Assembly: GCA_038205805.1 (NCBI GenBank)
Contig: JBBRBO010000003.1
Coordinates: 47,313 to 111,312 of the forward strand
Origin: JBBSBY01 sp038205805
Lineage (GTDB): Bacteria > Desulfobacterota > Desulfomonilia > Desulfomonilales > Desulfomonilaceae
Direction of reading: 5' to 3'
Length of the DNA: 64,000 nucleotides
Within the stretch, counting starts at the first letter, position 1; each line of letters begins with the position of its first letter. The notes beneath the pieces were generated by a model. The model searched no databases. It saw only the letters and a list, made by a program, of their open reading frames with translations, and was not told the DNA's origin. This document shows positions 18,745 through 27,643 of the stretch, piece after piece. The position numbers were made by a program, and so were the translations under genes.

Positions 18745-19074
18745 TTACGCGCTCTTGCGAGAAAGTCTCTTGAGACCCGCTATCTTGCGGCGAAGGATGT
18801 TGAGTCGGTCCTTGGTAGCTCCCTGAGCCCGCTCCTCATCTCGTTTCTTCCGGAGATCATTCATTTTACTCTTGAGGTCCCGGATTGAACCGCCTTTCCC
18901 CGGTTTCTGCTCTTCCATACCTTTGGATTTTCGCACTGCGGAAACGAGTTCCTGGCGGGTCATGCCGTAAACACCTTCAACACCGTCAATCTTAGCGGCC
19001 TCTGCCTTGAGATCCTTTATCGGAAGTTTCTCCAATGCGACCTCAGGGGTTTCTTTTTCTTTCTTCTTACCCAT
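18745..19074 (-). CDS. Rho N-terminal-domain-like small protein
   Basis: A 109-residue basic, highly charged protein. Residues about 17-50 (LPIKDLKAEAAKIDGVEG, then MTRQELVSAVRKS) resemble the SAP-like helix-extended-loop-helix fold of the Rho N-terminal domain, which binds nucleic acids. The rest is a charged, probably coiled helix with many Lys and Arg. It lacks the ATPase part of Rho, so it is a stand-alone nucleic-acid-binding protein of unknown role. GGGAGG lies five bases before the ATG. Similar small Rho_N proteins occur in deltaproteobacteria. Confidence 0.7.
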   Translation of the reverse strand: MGKKKEKETPEVALEKLPIKDLKAEAAKIDGVEGVYGMTRQELVSAVRKSKGMEEQKPGKGGSIRDLKSKMNDLRKKRDEERAQGATKDRLNILRRKIAGLKRLSRKSA

Positions 19075-19345
19075 CTATCCTCCCGTCTTGCGACGAATAT
19101 TTTCTTGCTGCGCCATGAGGGTTTTGATTCCCCCGCCCTTATCGGCAAACAATTATTATGAACCGAAGATGTCTCGATTTCAAGGGGTATTTGCGCGTAA
19201 AGTGCTGTGACCGGCTATGAACATGTCTGCGCCGCACAGCGCGACAATCCTCACATTTTTTTTCTTCCCTGAAGCCGCGTGAAAAAGCTCGTCGCCGAAA
19301 GAGCCGTTCAGCAGCGGGAATAACACAGCGTAGGTCTTCTTTATA
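19075..19345. other. intergenic region without recognisable gene
   Basis: This is the space between the end of the helicase gene and the ribosome binding site of the Rho_N-like gene on the same strand. I see no terminator or further gene. Confidence 0.4.
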
Positions 19346-22300
19346 TTAGGTCTTCTTCGCCCGTCGCCGCTCCCCTCGTGGAGCCCACCTAACATGTGCC
19401 TTGCCCAGAGTCTTGTCGTCCTTCTCGTAGAGGAGAAAACCATTGGAAATCCCAAACTTGTGTATATCTCGCGTGATCGCCACATCTTCGCGACAATACT
19501 CCTCCAAAGGGACAAGCTCACCCGTCCTAAACCAGCGAACGGCGTCCAGGCCGTCGCCGCTCTTGTTTCTGCCGAGCGTATGCTGCGCAAGGTGGTCCAA
19601 TTTCAGGCGAAAACCCAGGCAATCCCAAACATGCTCCAGAATATCCAAGTTGTTGAAATGCCGCAGGTTCTCTCGCGTGTAAGCGCTCAAGACTTGGTAA
19701 TCAAAACGGAGATGGTTAAAGCCCACCACTAGGTCCGCTTCACGCAGAACGGTGATGAGCCGCGACACGTCCCTCTCGAAGAAAGTCTGGAAGCCGTCCC
19801 GTTCGGAATACGTCACGGCCAGGGACACACGCATCTTATGCGCATTCCCCCACCCGCCCACCTCTTGGGCGAGCCTTTGGGTCTCCAGATCGAAGTAGAC
19901 GATGTTCTTTTGATCGTTCGGGTCACGCCTTGGACTTTTCAACTGCACCTTGGGTATCGGCGGCCCAAATCTGCTGCGGGGTTTTACAACGGTAACCTCG
20001 GACGTAGCCGGCGCGACAAGATCAGTAAAGATAACCGGTTTGCCTACTTCAGACGCCGCTATTCTCGGCTGCCGAGAGATTTCAGCCTCGACGGGTCTTT
20101 GTACGACCGCGACGGGACGTATATCGAGCGCCTCAGAAGGCGTGTCAGCCTGAGCCGGATAGACAGGGGGGGTAATTCGCACTAGTTCTCCTTCACGTTT
20201 TCGGATAACGGGTTGCGCCGCGTCGGGGTCCAACAGCAAACGAAGCGTTTGCAGACAAGCCTCTTTATCCAGAGGCTTGTTGCCGGCCCCACACTTCGGC
20301 GAATGAATACAGGAAGGGCATCCATTTTCGCATTCACACTTTTCGACGAGGCTCTTGGTCTTGGCAAGCAGCTCCTCGATAATGTCGAAGGCGCGGTGAG
20401 ACAACCCCACGCCGCCGGCATGCCCGTCGTATACAAAGACCGCGGCTCTGCACACTTGCTCATGCCGAGGTGTGCTGATGCCGCCGATGTCGTTTCTGTC
20501 ACACAGAGCGAACAGCGGGAACATGGAAATCATGGCGTGTTCCATGGCATGAATGCCGCCCATAAAATGCAGCTTCCCGCCCTCGATGATCTTTTGAGTC
20601 TTTTCCGGTATCTCGATCCATATCCCGATGGTCTCGAAATGGATCGGGGGGAGATTCAGCTCCACCACGCCGATGAGATCCTGGCCGTGGGTGCGCCGCT
20701 TTTCGTAACCGGTTACGATTTCGGTAACCTTGAGACGGGCTTCCCTGACAGTGAACCCTGCGACCTCTTTGGACCGAATGGGGGCGCCTAAAATCTGCGT
20801 CGTCTTTTCCACGAGGGCCTTTGTGTAGTAGCTCACGTTCGTCGGCCGCACAAAGGCGTTGCGGCGCTCCAGGTCCAACGCGGTGACGAGATACTGCTTG
20901 GCGCGGTGCAAATACACGGCGCCTTGATGGAGTTCCGTGAATACACGACCGCCCGACGACCCGCCGATGAGCTTGCGATTGGATTCCAAGAAGATGCCGT
21001 AGGACTCCCCGATGCCCCGTAGGTCCACGGCACGCTGGGGTTGAGACACGGTGGAATGAACGCCGCTCCTGCTGCGCGTCAACGCGCCCGCTTCTTCCAG
21101 CTCGGTAATGACTTCGGCGACCTCCGGCCTCTGGAACCACGGCTCATCCTCACTTATGGGAACCTCGGCCGCCGCGCACGGGATGTGCTTCTTAAGCACT
21201 TCTTTGTTGTACGGATCGAGGATGGCCTCTTCACAGCTCCTCTGGAAGAAATCCTCGGGATTATACAGGAAATAACGGTCTAACGCGTCCTCACCCGCGA
21301 GGAGAACCACGGCGCTGGATCTACCCGACCGCCCTACTCTCCCCCCACGCTGCCATGTGTTGATGACCGTGCCTGGGTATCCCACGAGAATACAGAGGTC
21401 CAAGCCACCCACGTCAATCCCCATTTCCAGAGCGGACGTCGAGATCACACCGTCCATCTTCCCGGAGAAGAGATTCGCCTCGATTTCCCGACGCTCTTCC
21501 GGGAGGAAGCCGGCCCTGTATGAGCTGATTCTATCGGTTAGCTCAGGCGCCCACTGCAAGGCCCAGGTGGTGATAAGCTCCGTTATCTTGCGAGCGCGCG
21601 TGAACACGATGGTTTTGAGTCCCACACGCAGCGCCTGGATAAAGAGCTTTGTAGCGGCGATATTCATGCCGGCGTACGGCTCCAGAAAGAGAAACGAGCG
21701 TTCCGAAGAAGGCGCGCCGGATTCATCCACCGTTTCCACAGGTCGGTTGATGAGCGTGGACACAAAGGTCGATGGATTGGCGATAGTGGCTGAGCAACTG
21801 ATGAACTGCGGCTTGGAGCCGTAATGGGCGCAGACGCGCAGGGTTCTGAGGAGCGTCTGGGCGATGTTGCTGCCGAATATGCCCTTGTACGTGTGGACTT
21901 CGTCCAAGACGATATATTTGAGCCCTGCGAAGAAGTCCTTCCAGCCGTGATGATACGCCAGGAACCCCAAATGGAGCATATCCGGATTGGTAATGATTAC
22001 ATGTGGAGGCCGAGCCTTGATCTTGCGTCGCAGCGGCTCGGGAGTATCGCCGTCATACACGGCAGCCGTGATCCCGTAGGCTTCCGCCAAATAGAGGAAC
22101 GAATCGAGCTGATCGCGCTCCAGCGCTTTAAGAGGATAGAGGAAGAGCGCACGCCCCTTGGGGTCCTTGAGAAGCGCATCGAGTACGGGCAGTTGGAAGG
22201 CCAGGGATTTGCCGCTTGCGGTGCTGGTGGCCACCACCACGTCCTTGCCCTGCAGGGCGTAATCGAGGGCCTTTGTCTGGTGGGAGTACAGCCGGTCCGC

Positions 22301-22450
22301 GCCTACGCTTTCGGCCGCTTCCCGGAGCTTGGGATGCACACCCTCAGGATACTCGCCGAACAGGGGTTCTACGCCCTCGATTACGCGGCGGTGCGCAATT
22401 CGCCAGTCTTCTTCGCGATGGGCCATCCAATGGAGAAAATGTTCGAGCAC
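19346..22450 (-). CDS. MrfA-like SF2 helicase fused to an MrfB-like DEDD exonuclease
   Basis: A protein of about 1034 residues made of two enzymes. The first 800 residues are a superfamily 2 DNA helicase of the MrfA/Hrq1 type: Walker A TSTASGKS (near residue 78), DEVH box (near 184), SATI, and the Q/R-rich motif VI QRGGRVGRSGR, followed by the DUF1998/MZB region with its four metal-binding cysteines in CENGCPSC and KCGAGN. The last 190 residues are a 3'-5' exonuclease of the DEDD fold: YFDLETQ, VVGFNHLRFD, and YCREDV hold the acidic residues. In Bacillus the separate proteins MrfA and MrfB act together in excision repair of mitomycin C damage. The start is uncertain: I chose GTG 22450, in front of LEHFLHW; an upstream TTG at 22576 gives an unlikely extra stretch. 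Divergent from the DUF192 gene. Confidence 0.85.
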   Translation of the reverse strand: MLEHFLHWMAHREEDWRIAHRRVIEGVEPLFGEYPEGVHPKLREAAESVGADRLYSHQTKALDYALQGKDVVVATSTASGKSLAFQLPVLDALLKDPKGRALFLYPLKALERDQLDSFLYLAEAYGITAAVYDGDTPEPLRRKIKARPPHVIITNPDMLHLGFLAYHHGWKDFFAGLKYIVLDEVHTYKGIFGSNIAQTLLRTLRVCAHYGSKPQFISCSATIANPSTFVSTLINRPVETVDESGAPSSERSFLFLEPYAGMNIAATKLFIQALRVGLKTIVFTRARKITELITTWALQWAPELTDRISSYRAGFLPEERREIEANLFSGKMDGVISTSALEMGIDVGGLDLCILVGYPGTVINTWQRGGRVGRSGRSSAVVLLAGEDALDRYFLYNPEDFFQRSCEEAILDPYNKEVLKKHIPCAAAEVPISEDEPWFQRPEVAEVITELEEAGALTRSRSGVHSTVSQPQRAVDLRGIGESYGIFLESNRKLIGGSSGGRVFTELHQGAVYLHRAKQYLVTALDLERRNAFVRPTNVSYYTKALVEKTTQILGAPIRSKEVAGFTVREARLKVTEIVTGYEKRRTHGQDLIGVVELNLPPIHFETIGIWIEIPEKTQKIIEGGKLHFMGGIHAMEHAMISMFPLFALCDRNDIGGISTPRHEQVCRAAVFVYDGHAGGVGLSHRAFDIIEELLAKTKSLVEKCECENGCPSCIHSPKCGAGNKPLDKEACLQTLRLLLDPDAAQPVIRKREGELVRITPPVYPAQADTPSEALDIRPVAVVQRPVEAEISRQPRIAASEVGKPVIFTDLVAPATSEVTVVKPRSRFGPPIPKVQLKSPRRDPNDQKNIVYFDLETQRLAQEVGGWGNAHKMRVSLAVTYSERDGFQTFFERDVSRLITVLREADLVVGFNHLRFDYQVLSAYTRENLRHFNNLDILEHVWDCLGFRLKLDHLAQHTLGRNKSGDGLDAVRWFRTGELVPLEEYCREDVAITRDIHKFGISNGFLLYEKDDKTLGKAHVRWAPRGERRRAKKT

Positions 22451-22607
22451 GCTATGATTCCGTATACCGGGATTGCAAATGGGGCGCCCGTTCGCGCTTA
22501 GCGCATGGGCTTTCCTGTGGCGCTGCGCTTTATTCGTCGCATCTATACAATATTCATCACATAAGGGTATAGTCAATGCGACGACACTACAAATGACCGG
22601 GGGTTGA

Positions 22608-23066
22608 ATGAGTTACCTTGATTATAGCATACACCGGCTGTTTCAGATACTTACGACGACGTTCTTATGTGCGATTGCGGTCGTGGGGGCTTCTTACGCC
22701 GCGGAACAGCCTCTCATGAAGATCGGCATAGGCGATACGCATATTCAGGCTACCGTGGCGAATACCGACGCGACACGCATCCGAGGCTTGCTGGGGTGGA
22801 GTTCCATCACGGATGAGCAGGGTATGCTGCTGGACTTCCTCGTTCCGGGCGAGTACGCCATTCACATGCAGGGCATGAAATTCCCCATAGACGCGGTGTG
22901 GATCGACACGCACGGAGAAATCAAGGTGATCTACCCGTCCATTGCGCCCAATTCGGGGATGGTCTATCCTTCTATGTTTCCCGTGCGCTACTGCCTGGAA
23001 CTGAACGCGGGCTTCTGCAAGCGCCACAACGTACAGATGGGACGGAAGGTAGAGTTTGACAAGTGA
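22608..23066 (+). CDS. secreted DUF192 family protein
   Basis: A 152-residue exported protein of the DUF192 family, function unknown. A hydrophobic signal sequence (residues 12-32, ending SYA/AEQ) precedes the domain. Family motifs are visible: RIRGLLGWSS, then GMLLDFLVPGEYAIHMQGMK with the conserved Met-rich turn, and the I-D-A-V-W-I strand. The domain continues to the C-terminus with VRYCLELNAGF. Two cysteines occur in the last part. Divergent from the helicase gene by about 150 bases. Confidence 0.85.
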   Translation: MSYLDYSIHRLFQILTTTFLCAIAVVGASYAAEQPLMKIGIGDTHIQATVANTDATRIRGLLGWSSITDEQGMLLDFLVPGEYAIHMQGMKFPIDAVWIDTHGEIKVIYPSIAPNSGMVYPSMFPVRYCLELNAGFCKRHNVQMGRKVEFDK

Positions 23067-23110
23067 TGGGCGCTCCCTGCGGCGCCGACCTAGAACGCCG
23101 CCGAACCGCT

Positions 23111-23268
23111 CCAGTAGGGATTTTACTTTTTTGACTTGACAGAGTAAATAATTATTATACCATAGAAAGTAGAGCTTAGATAATCTTTTATTTCAATAAA
23201 CGCCCTTTTATTTTTTGGAAGGATTCACAAAGCCGAACGGGGTTCTCTACTTAGAATCCCACTACTGG
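23111..23268. mobile_element. F2 MITE-like repeat, copy 1
   Basis: This AT-rich block of 158 bases is about three-quarters identical by eye to 37125-37271. The left end is CCAGTAGGG; the right end is CCACTACTGG, an imperfect inverted match to the left end (the second copy has the exact CCCTACTGG). The core holds TTGACA near 23136 and an ATACCAT box about 16 bases later, so it could carry a promoter. It encodes nothing and lies between two convergent genes, so the insertion is harmless. Confidence 0.7.
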
Positions 23269-23277
23269 AAAAATTAA

Positions 23278-24165
23278 TCAATCCAACTGGTTGCCATTCC
23301 ATCGTCCGAAAAGAGCATTGGAATCACTGCCCTTTCCCGTGAAAGCCCGGAAGAGTTCGCACATATCCATGTCGTCTCTGATGCCGAAGCGCGTCAAGGC
23401 GAAGTCGTAACGCACAGGATCGGCCGGATCTAACTCAGCGAAGCTTCGGGTAATTTCGCAAGCGGCCTTAAAATTCGCTTGCTTCCGCATGGTGAGTCCC
23501 AGCCCCAGACCGATCCTGCTCATGTGAACGTCCATTGGCACGATGAGTTTCGTTGTCGAAACGCCGTCCCAACAACCGGGGTCCACCTCGTCTCGCCGCA
23601 CCATCCATCGCAGGTAGAGGTGAAATCGCTTGCACGCGCTCCCACGGCCGGGATCAGGCGTGAGACTGCACGATCCGGGTCCGAAGTCGGCCCTGATCTC
23701 GTTCACGAATCCGGTGAGGGCCGGAGCCGTGTTCTCATGGGACTCGTGGTAATAACGAAGGAAGCACGCTTTCAGCGAACCGTGACGCCGCAGGACATTC
23801 GCAATCCCAACAAGAAACTGCGTAAGCTCCTCGGCCGTGGTGAAACGGTATTTGAATCCCCCAAAATCCTTACGGATGGCCTGTTCCGAGTTCCCGCGCA
23901 GATACTCTCTCGGCGCGGCCATCGTGTTCAAGACTGCGCCCACGGTCTTGATGATCTGGCGCACATGCCCGTAAGCAAAGGCAGCGGCCACCAAGCCCAC
24001 GATCTCCATGTCCGCGGGGTCCGGGTAGTCGTAGAGGAATTGCAGCGGATCGGGGCTCACATAGGAGCGTTTGTTGTACGTGAGATAGATGCGCTCAAGG
24101 ACGGCCTTGTCTATACAAGGCGCCACGGGCCGCTCGGGCACTTTACGAGACTCCACGCGCTTCAT
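23278..24165 (-). CDS. TIGR02757 family protein (DUF2400)
   Basis: A 295-residue cytoplasmic protein of the TIGR02757 family. The signatures PDPADMEIVGLVAAAFAYG (about residues 49-67) and SACKRFHLYLRWMVRRD with VDPGCW (about 175-200) are clear, and the end matches the family too. The family is widespread in Bacteroidetes and deltaproteobacteria, and it is remotely like DNA glycosylases of the HhH type by build, but no activity is known to me. Its ATG overlaps the stop of the Crp/Fnr gene as ATGA, so the two are translationally coupled. Confidence 0.85.
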   Translation of the reverse strand: MKRVESRKVPERPVAPCIDKAVLERIYLTYNKRSYVSPDPLQFLYDYPDPADMEIVGLVAAAFAYGHVRQIIKTVGAVLNTMAAPREYLRGNSEQAIRKDFGGFKYRFTTAEELTQFLVGIANVLRRHGSLKACFLRYYHESHENTAPALTGFVNEIRADFGPGSCSLTPDPGRGSACKRFHLYLRWMVRRDEVDPGCWDGVSTTKLIVPMDVHMSRIGLGLGLTMRKQANFKAACEITRSFAELDPADPVRYDFALTRFGIRDDMDMCELFRAFTGKGSDSNALFGRWNGNQLD

Positions 24166-24845
24166 AAGCGCCGCGTGCCTTCCGCGAGTTGAGAGAGGCC
24201 GTTCGCATCCATGATCGTGATATTCGGGCCTTCGCAGGAGATCAGCCCCTGTTTGGTCATTTTTGCGATGATGCGCGACAGGGTTTCGGGGATTGTGCCC
24301 AGCATTCCTGCAAGCTGGCTTTTGGAAACATCCAACGTGATATTCGCCGCTCCATCGGCTTGCTGCCGCAAATAGAGAAGCCGTCCCGCGAGCCGGCCTG
24401 GGACCTCCTTGAGACTGAGGTCATCCACAAGGGCCGCGAATTGGCGCAATTTGCGCGATAGGACCGCCAACATAGCAAGGGCGAGGGACGGATGTGCTTT
24501 GATAAGCGCCACGAAGTCACGCCTGGGGAAGAACAGCATGGCGCAATCATCCATGGCCTCGGCGTTTGCCGGAAAGCGTCCACCTTGGAAGACCGGGACT
24601 TCTCCAAAGGGCTCTCCGCTGCCCTGGATATGGAGTATTTGCTCTTTGCCGTCCGCCGAAATCTTGAAAATCTTGACTCGCCCTGAAAGAGGCACGTAGA
24701 AGCCCGCGGCCTGTTCGCCTTCACCGAAAATGCGTTCGCCCTTGGCCGCAGTTTTTGTTACGGCTATGGCCGCCACCTGACCGAGCTGCGCCTCGGACAA
24801 ACCGTCGAAAAGCGGTATGCGAGCGATGCCTTCAATTTTGCTCAT
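24162..24845 (-). CDS. Crp/Fnr family transcription regulator
   Basis: A 227-residue regulator with an N-terminal cyclic-nucleotide-like sensor domain (about residues 8-125; GERIFGEGEQAAGFYVPLSG, and GEPFGEVPVF) and a C-terminal winged helix with KSQLAGMLGTIPETLSRII as the recognition helix-turn-helix. There is no FNR-type cluster of N-terminal cysteines, so it is not an oxygen-sensing FNR; its signal is unknown, and the sensor lacks an obvious cAMP-binding Arg-Ser pair. ATG 24845 follows AAAGGA. It is divergent from the sulfite-reductase-like gene and is a likely regulator of it, by position. Confidence 0.88.
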   Translation of the reverse strand: MSKIEGIARIPLFDGLSEAQLGQVAAIAVTKTAAKGERIFGEGEQAAGFYVPLSGRVKIFKISADGKEQILHIQGSGEPFGEVPVFQGGRFPANAEAMDDCAMLFFPRRDFVALIKAHPSLALAMLAVLSRKLRQFAALVDDLSLKEVPGRLAGRLLYLRQQADGAANITLDVSKSQLAGMLGTIPETLSRIIAKMTKQGLISCEGPNITIMDANGLSQLAEGTRRL

Positions 24846-24920
24846 GGAATCCTTTGAATAACCGCCGGCGAGAACGTGCGCCGCGCATCCCATCTTGTTC
24901 TTGAAGCCGAGAGTGATGAA

Positions 24921-24926
24921 TATAAT
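24921..24926 (+). promoter_or_regulatory. -10 box before the sulfite-reductase-like gene
   Basis: A consensus TATAAT lies 41 bases before the ATG in the 122-base divergent region with the Crp/Fnr gene. No well-spaced -35 box is evident (TTGTTC at 24895 would be 20 bases away), which is what one expects for an activator-dependent promoter. Confidence 0.45.
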
Positions 24927-24967
24927 AGATGTACGAAAGCTACCGCGCAAGAACCGGAGGCGTTTTT

Positions 24968-25783
24968 ATGGAGTGGACAAAAGAGGCCCATGCCATGGTG
25001 CAAAGGGCGCCGTTTTTCGTTCGTAAACGGGTAAGGATAAAAGTCGAGGAAGAAGCGCAGCGGCAAGGAGCTGCGCTCGTGACACCCGCTCATGTGGAAA
25101 CCGCCCAGCGGCGTTACCTCACCAATATGGAAGAGGAAGTGAAAGGCTGCCGCATCGAGACGTGTTTCGGCTCAGGTGGCTGCCCTAACCGCATCGGCGA
25201 CTACGACTTGGCGCAGGATATCGAAGCGCTGCCTATCGTGAAGTCGTTTCCCGAGTTCTTGAAGAAGCATGTCAAAGGCCCTTTGAAGCTGCACCATGAG
25301 CTGCGGATTTCCGTTTCGGATTGCCCGAACGGCTGCTCAAGACCCCACATTGCCGACATAGGTTTGATCGCCGCAGCGCGTCCTGAGACGAACCGGGAAG
25401 AATGCACGCATTGCGGCGCATGCAAGACCATCTGCCGCGAAGGGGCCATCGACTTTGCGGCCGATTACGGTATGGAGATCAACAGCGACAAGTGTCTCCT
25501 GTGCAATCAATGCGTAAAGATCTGTCCGGCCGTCGCCATGCGCTCGGTGGAGAGCGGGTACAGAGTCCTCTTGGGCGGCAAGTTGGGACGTCACCCGCAA
25601 TTGGCCAAGGACCTAGGGAGGATCTATTCCCGAGAAGAAGCTCTCGCTGTCGTGACGAAAACCATAGCTCACTATATGGAACACAGCGTAAGCGGTGAAC
25701 GTTTGGGGGCGACGCTGAACAGGACCGGCCTGGATTTCTTGAACGAAGACACTAAATCTCCCCGAGAGGCGCAGGGCCGCTAA
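24968..25783 (+). CDS. small siroheme sulfite/nitrite-reductase-like protein with PCP_red and two 4Fe-4S clusters
   Basis: A 271-residue redox protein. Residues 1-50 (MEWTKEAHAMVQRAPFFVRK and on) form a PCP_red domain as in protochlorophyllide reductase subunits. Then come the two halves of a siroheme-4Fe-4S site: CFGSGGC (C-X5-C) and SDCPNGCSRP (C-X3-C). After it is a ferredoxin part with CTHCGACKTIC and CLLCNQCVKICP, two 4Fe-4S clusters. This matches the small single-subunit sulfite reductases seen in anaerobes. It may reduce sulfite or a related substrate, or detoxify it; the substrate cannot be set from sequence. ATG 24968 follows GGAGG by seven bases. The divergent Crp/Fnr gene probably controls it. 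The protein lacks the NAD-binding subunits that AsrABC uses, so the electron donor is unknown. Confidence 0.8.
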   Translation: MEWTKEAHAMVQRAPFFVRKRVRIKVEEEAQRQGAALVTPAHVETAQRRYLTNMEEEVKGCRIETCFGSGGCPNRIGDYDLAQDIEALPIVKSFPEFLKKHVKGPLKLHHELRISVSDCPNGCSRPHIADIGLIAAARPETNREECTHCGACKTICREGAIDFAADYGMEINSDKCLLCNQCVKICPAVAMRSVESGYRVLLGGKLGRHPQLAKDLGRIYSREEALAVVTKTIAHYMEHSVSGERLGATLNRTGLDFLNEDTKSPREAQGR

Positions 25784-25829
25784 CTACCCTTATGATTCGA
25801 ATCGGGCGGTAGGCTGGAGGTGTAGCCCT

Positions 25830-27374
25830 ATGAACGCATTATGGCGAAAAAAAAGCGTCCGGGATGCGCAAACTGAGGCCGCATCCCAACTGGGGCTCAA
25901 GAAGACGCTTGGGGCACTTGACCTCATAGGGATCGGCATCGGAGCGATCATCGGCGCAGGTATTTTCGTCCTTACCGGACAAGCCGCGGCCAAGTTCGCG
26001 GGACCCGCTATTGTCCTCTCGTTCATTATAGCCGGGATTGCCTGCGCATTGGCGGGGCTGTGTTACGCGGAATTCGCTTCCATGATTCCGGTTTCCGGGA
26101 GCGCCTACACATACTCCTACACAACGCTTGGCGAATTACCGGCGTGGCTCATAGGATGGGATTTACTTCTCGAGTATTGCCTTGGAGCAGCGGCTGTGGC
26201 GGTCGGTTGGTCGGGATATGTCGTGAGCTTCTTGGATCAGGTGGGAATTCATATTCCTCCACAGTATGCGGCGCCGCCCGGTGTGAATCTGGTTTATCTC
26301 ACTGAGCAGGCCCTGGGAACCATGAACATCCCCGAAGCGGCGGGTTGGCGTCCCCTGAGTTCGTACGCCGACCTCTTGGCCCAGGCGAACATTTCACCCT
26401 CGGATCTGCCCCAGGTTGCCGGGCTGGTGAATGCGCCTGCTTTCATCATCGTGCTCCTTTTGACCGCGCTGCTGGTGAGAGGCATTCGTGAATCATCGAG
26501 CTTCAATCTTGTAATAGTTGCGATCAAGCTGATGGTGATCGCTCTGGTGATCGCCGCCGGTGTTTCGTACATCTCTATTGAGAATTGGCGACCTTTTGTC
26601 CCGCCGAACACGGGCACGTTTGGGGAATTCGGTTGGTCGGGCATAGTGCGAGGCGCAGCCGTGGTTTTCTTCGCATACATCGGGTTCGATGCGGTGTCCA
26701 CGGCGGCTCAAGAGGCGCGCAACCCAAGCCGAGACATGCCCACGGGGATACTTGGGTCACTGGTTGTTTGCACGGTCCTGTATGTTGCCGTGGCCCTCGT
26801 GGTAACGGGTGTGGTGAACTACACTCGGCTGAATGTGGCGGACCCCGTGGCCGTGGCCATCGACGCAACAGGATTGCCGTGGTTAGCCATGCTGGTGAAG
26901 CTCGGGGCGATTGCGGGGCTCACGTCGGTGATCCTCGTGTTGCTGCTCGGACAACCGCGCATCCTCTTCGCCATGGCGCGAGACGGCCTGTTGCCGCAGG
27001 TCTTTGCGAAGGTACACCCGCGGTTCGGCACGCCGGCCACTACGACCCTGGTGACGGGTTTTGTCGTAGCGACCATAGCGGCCTTGGTTCCAATCAGCCT
27101 GCTGGGGGAGCTGGTATCTATCGGTACGCTGGCTGCATTCAGTGTCGTATGCGCCGCGGTCTTGGCGCTCCGTTGCTCACACCCCGAGCTACCGCGTCCT
27201 TTCCGAACGCCGGCCTCTCCATACGTGCCCCTAGCAGGGGTGGTGTGCTGCCTGTATTTGGCGCTCAACCTGCCTCTGGACGCGTGGATTCGCTTAGCGG
27301 TGTGGATGGCTGTAGGTCTTGCGCTGTATTTCTCGTATGGGATTCGCCACAGCCGTCTGCGGCAGGGCTCGTGA
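25830..27374 (+). CDS. APC family amino-acid permease (CAT/YfnA-like)
   Basis: A 514-residue inner-membrane transporter with about 12-14 helices, related to cationic amino-acid transporters. The first helix region has IGIGIGAIIGAGIFVLTG, the conserved APC substrate-binding stretch; a later segment reads FFAYIGFDAVSTAAQEARNP, another family hallmark, followed by PRILFAMARDGLLP. Substrate is a neutral or basic amino acid taken up with protons or exchanged; not more precisely known. GGAGG lies 10 bases before the ATG. It stands alone and precedes a beta-keto-acid cleavage enzyme gene, so amino-acid fermentation (for example lysine) is possible but not proven. Confidence 0.9.
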   Translation: MNALWRKKSVRDAQTEAASQLGLKKTLGALDLIGIGIGAIIGAGIFVLTGQAAAKFAGPAIVLSFIIAGIACALAGLCYAEFASMIPVSGSAYTYSYTTLGELPAWLIGWDLLLEYCLGAAAVAVGWSGYVVSFLDQVGIHIPPQYAAPPGVNLVYLTEQALGTMNIPEAAGWRPLSSYADLLAQANISPSDLPQVAGLVNAPAFIIVLLLTALLVRGIRESSSFNLVIVAIKLMVIALVIAAGVSYISIENWRPFVPPNTGTFGEFGWSGIVRGAAVVFFAYIGFDAVSTAAQEARNPSRDMPTGILGSLVVCTVLYVAVALVVTGVVNYTRLNVADPVAVAIDATGLPWLAMLVKLGAIAGLTSVILVLLLGQPRILFAMARDGLLPQVFAKVHPRFGTPATTTLVTGFVVATIAALVPISLLGELVSIGTLAAFSVVCAAVLALRCSHPELPRPFRTPASPYVPLAGVVCCLYLALNLPLDAWIRLAVWMAVGLALYFSYGIRHSRLRQGS

Positions 27375-27643
27375 GAGCCGAGTCTACTGCTTGAATCCCT
27401 GCGCGCCGGCGTTCAGGCGCGAGGCGATCGTTACGCTCGTGTTTCGGAGCCCTATCCTGCCGGAGAACAAGTGTTTTGCGTGTCAGTATACCTTTGAAGA
27501 GCGCTGTATATTGTGGTAAAGATCCGCCACACCACGGGTCGGCTACGCTCCGTACACTTGTTTCATTCTGGTCCTAAATCATTCATTACAGGTATTCATT
27601 AGGCCGATCCAAAATCGGTCAATTTGCATGGGAGAAGAAAAGC

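Noticed and set aside
24968..25783. Calling the protein AsrC or DsrA/B
   Set aside because: Too short for DsrAB, has an N-terminal PCP_red domain, and lacks asrA and asrB neighbours.
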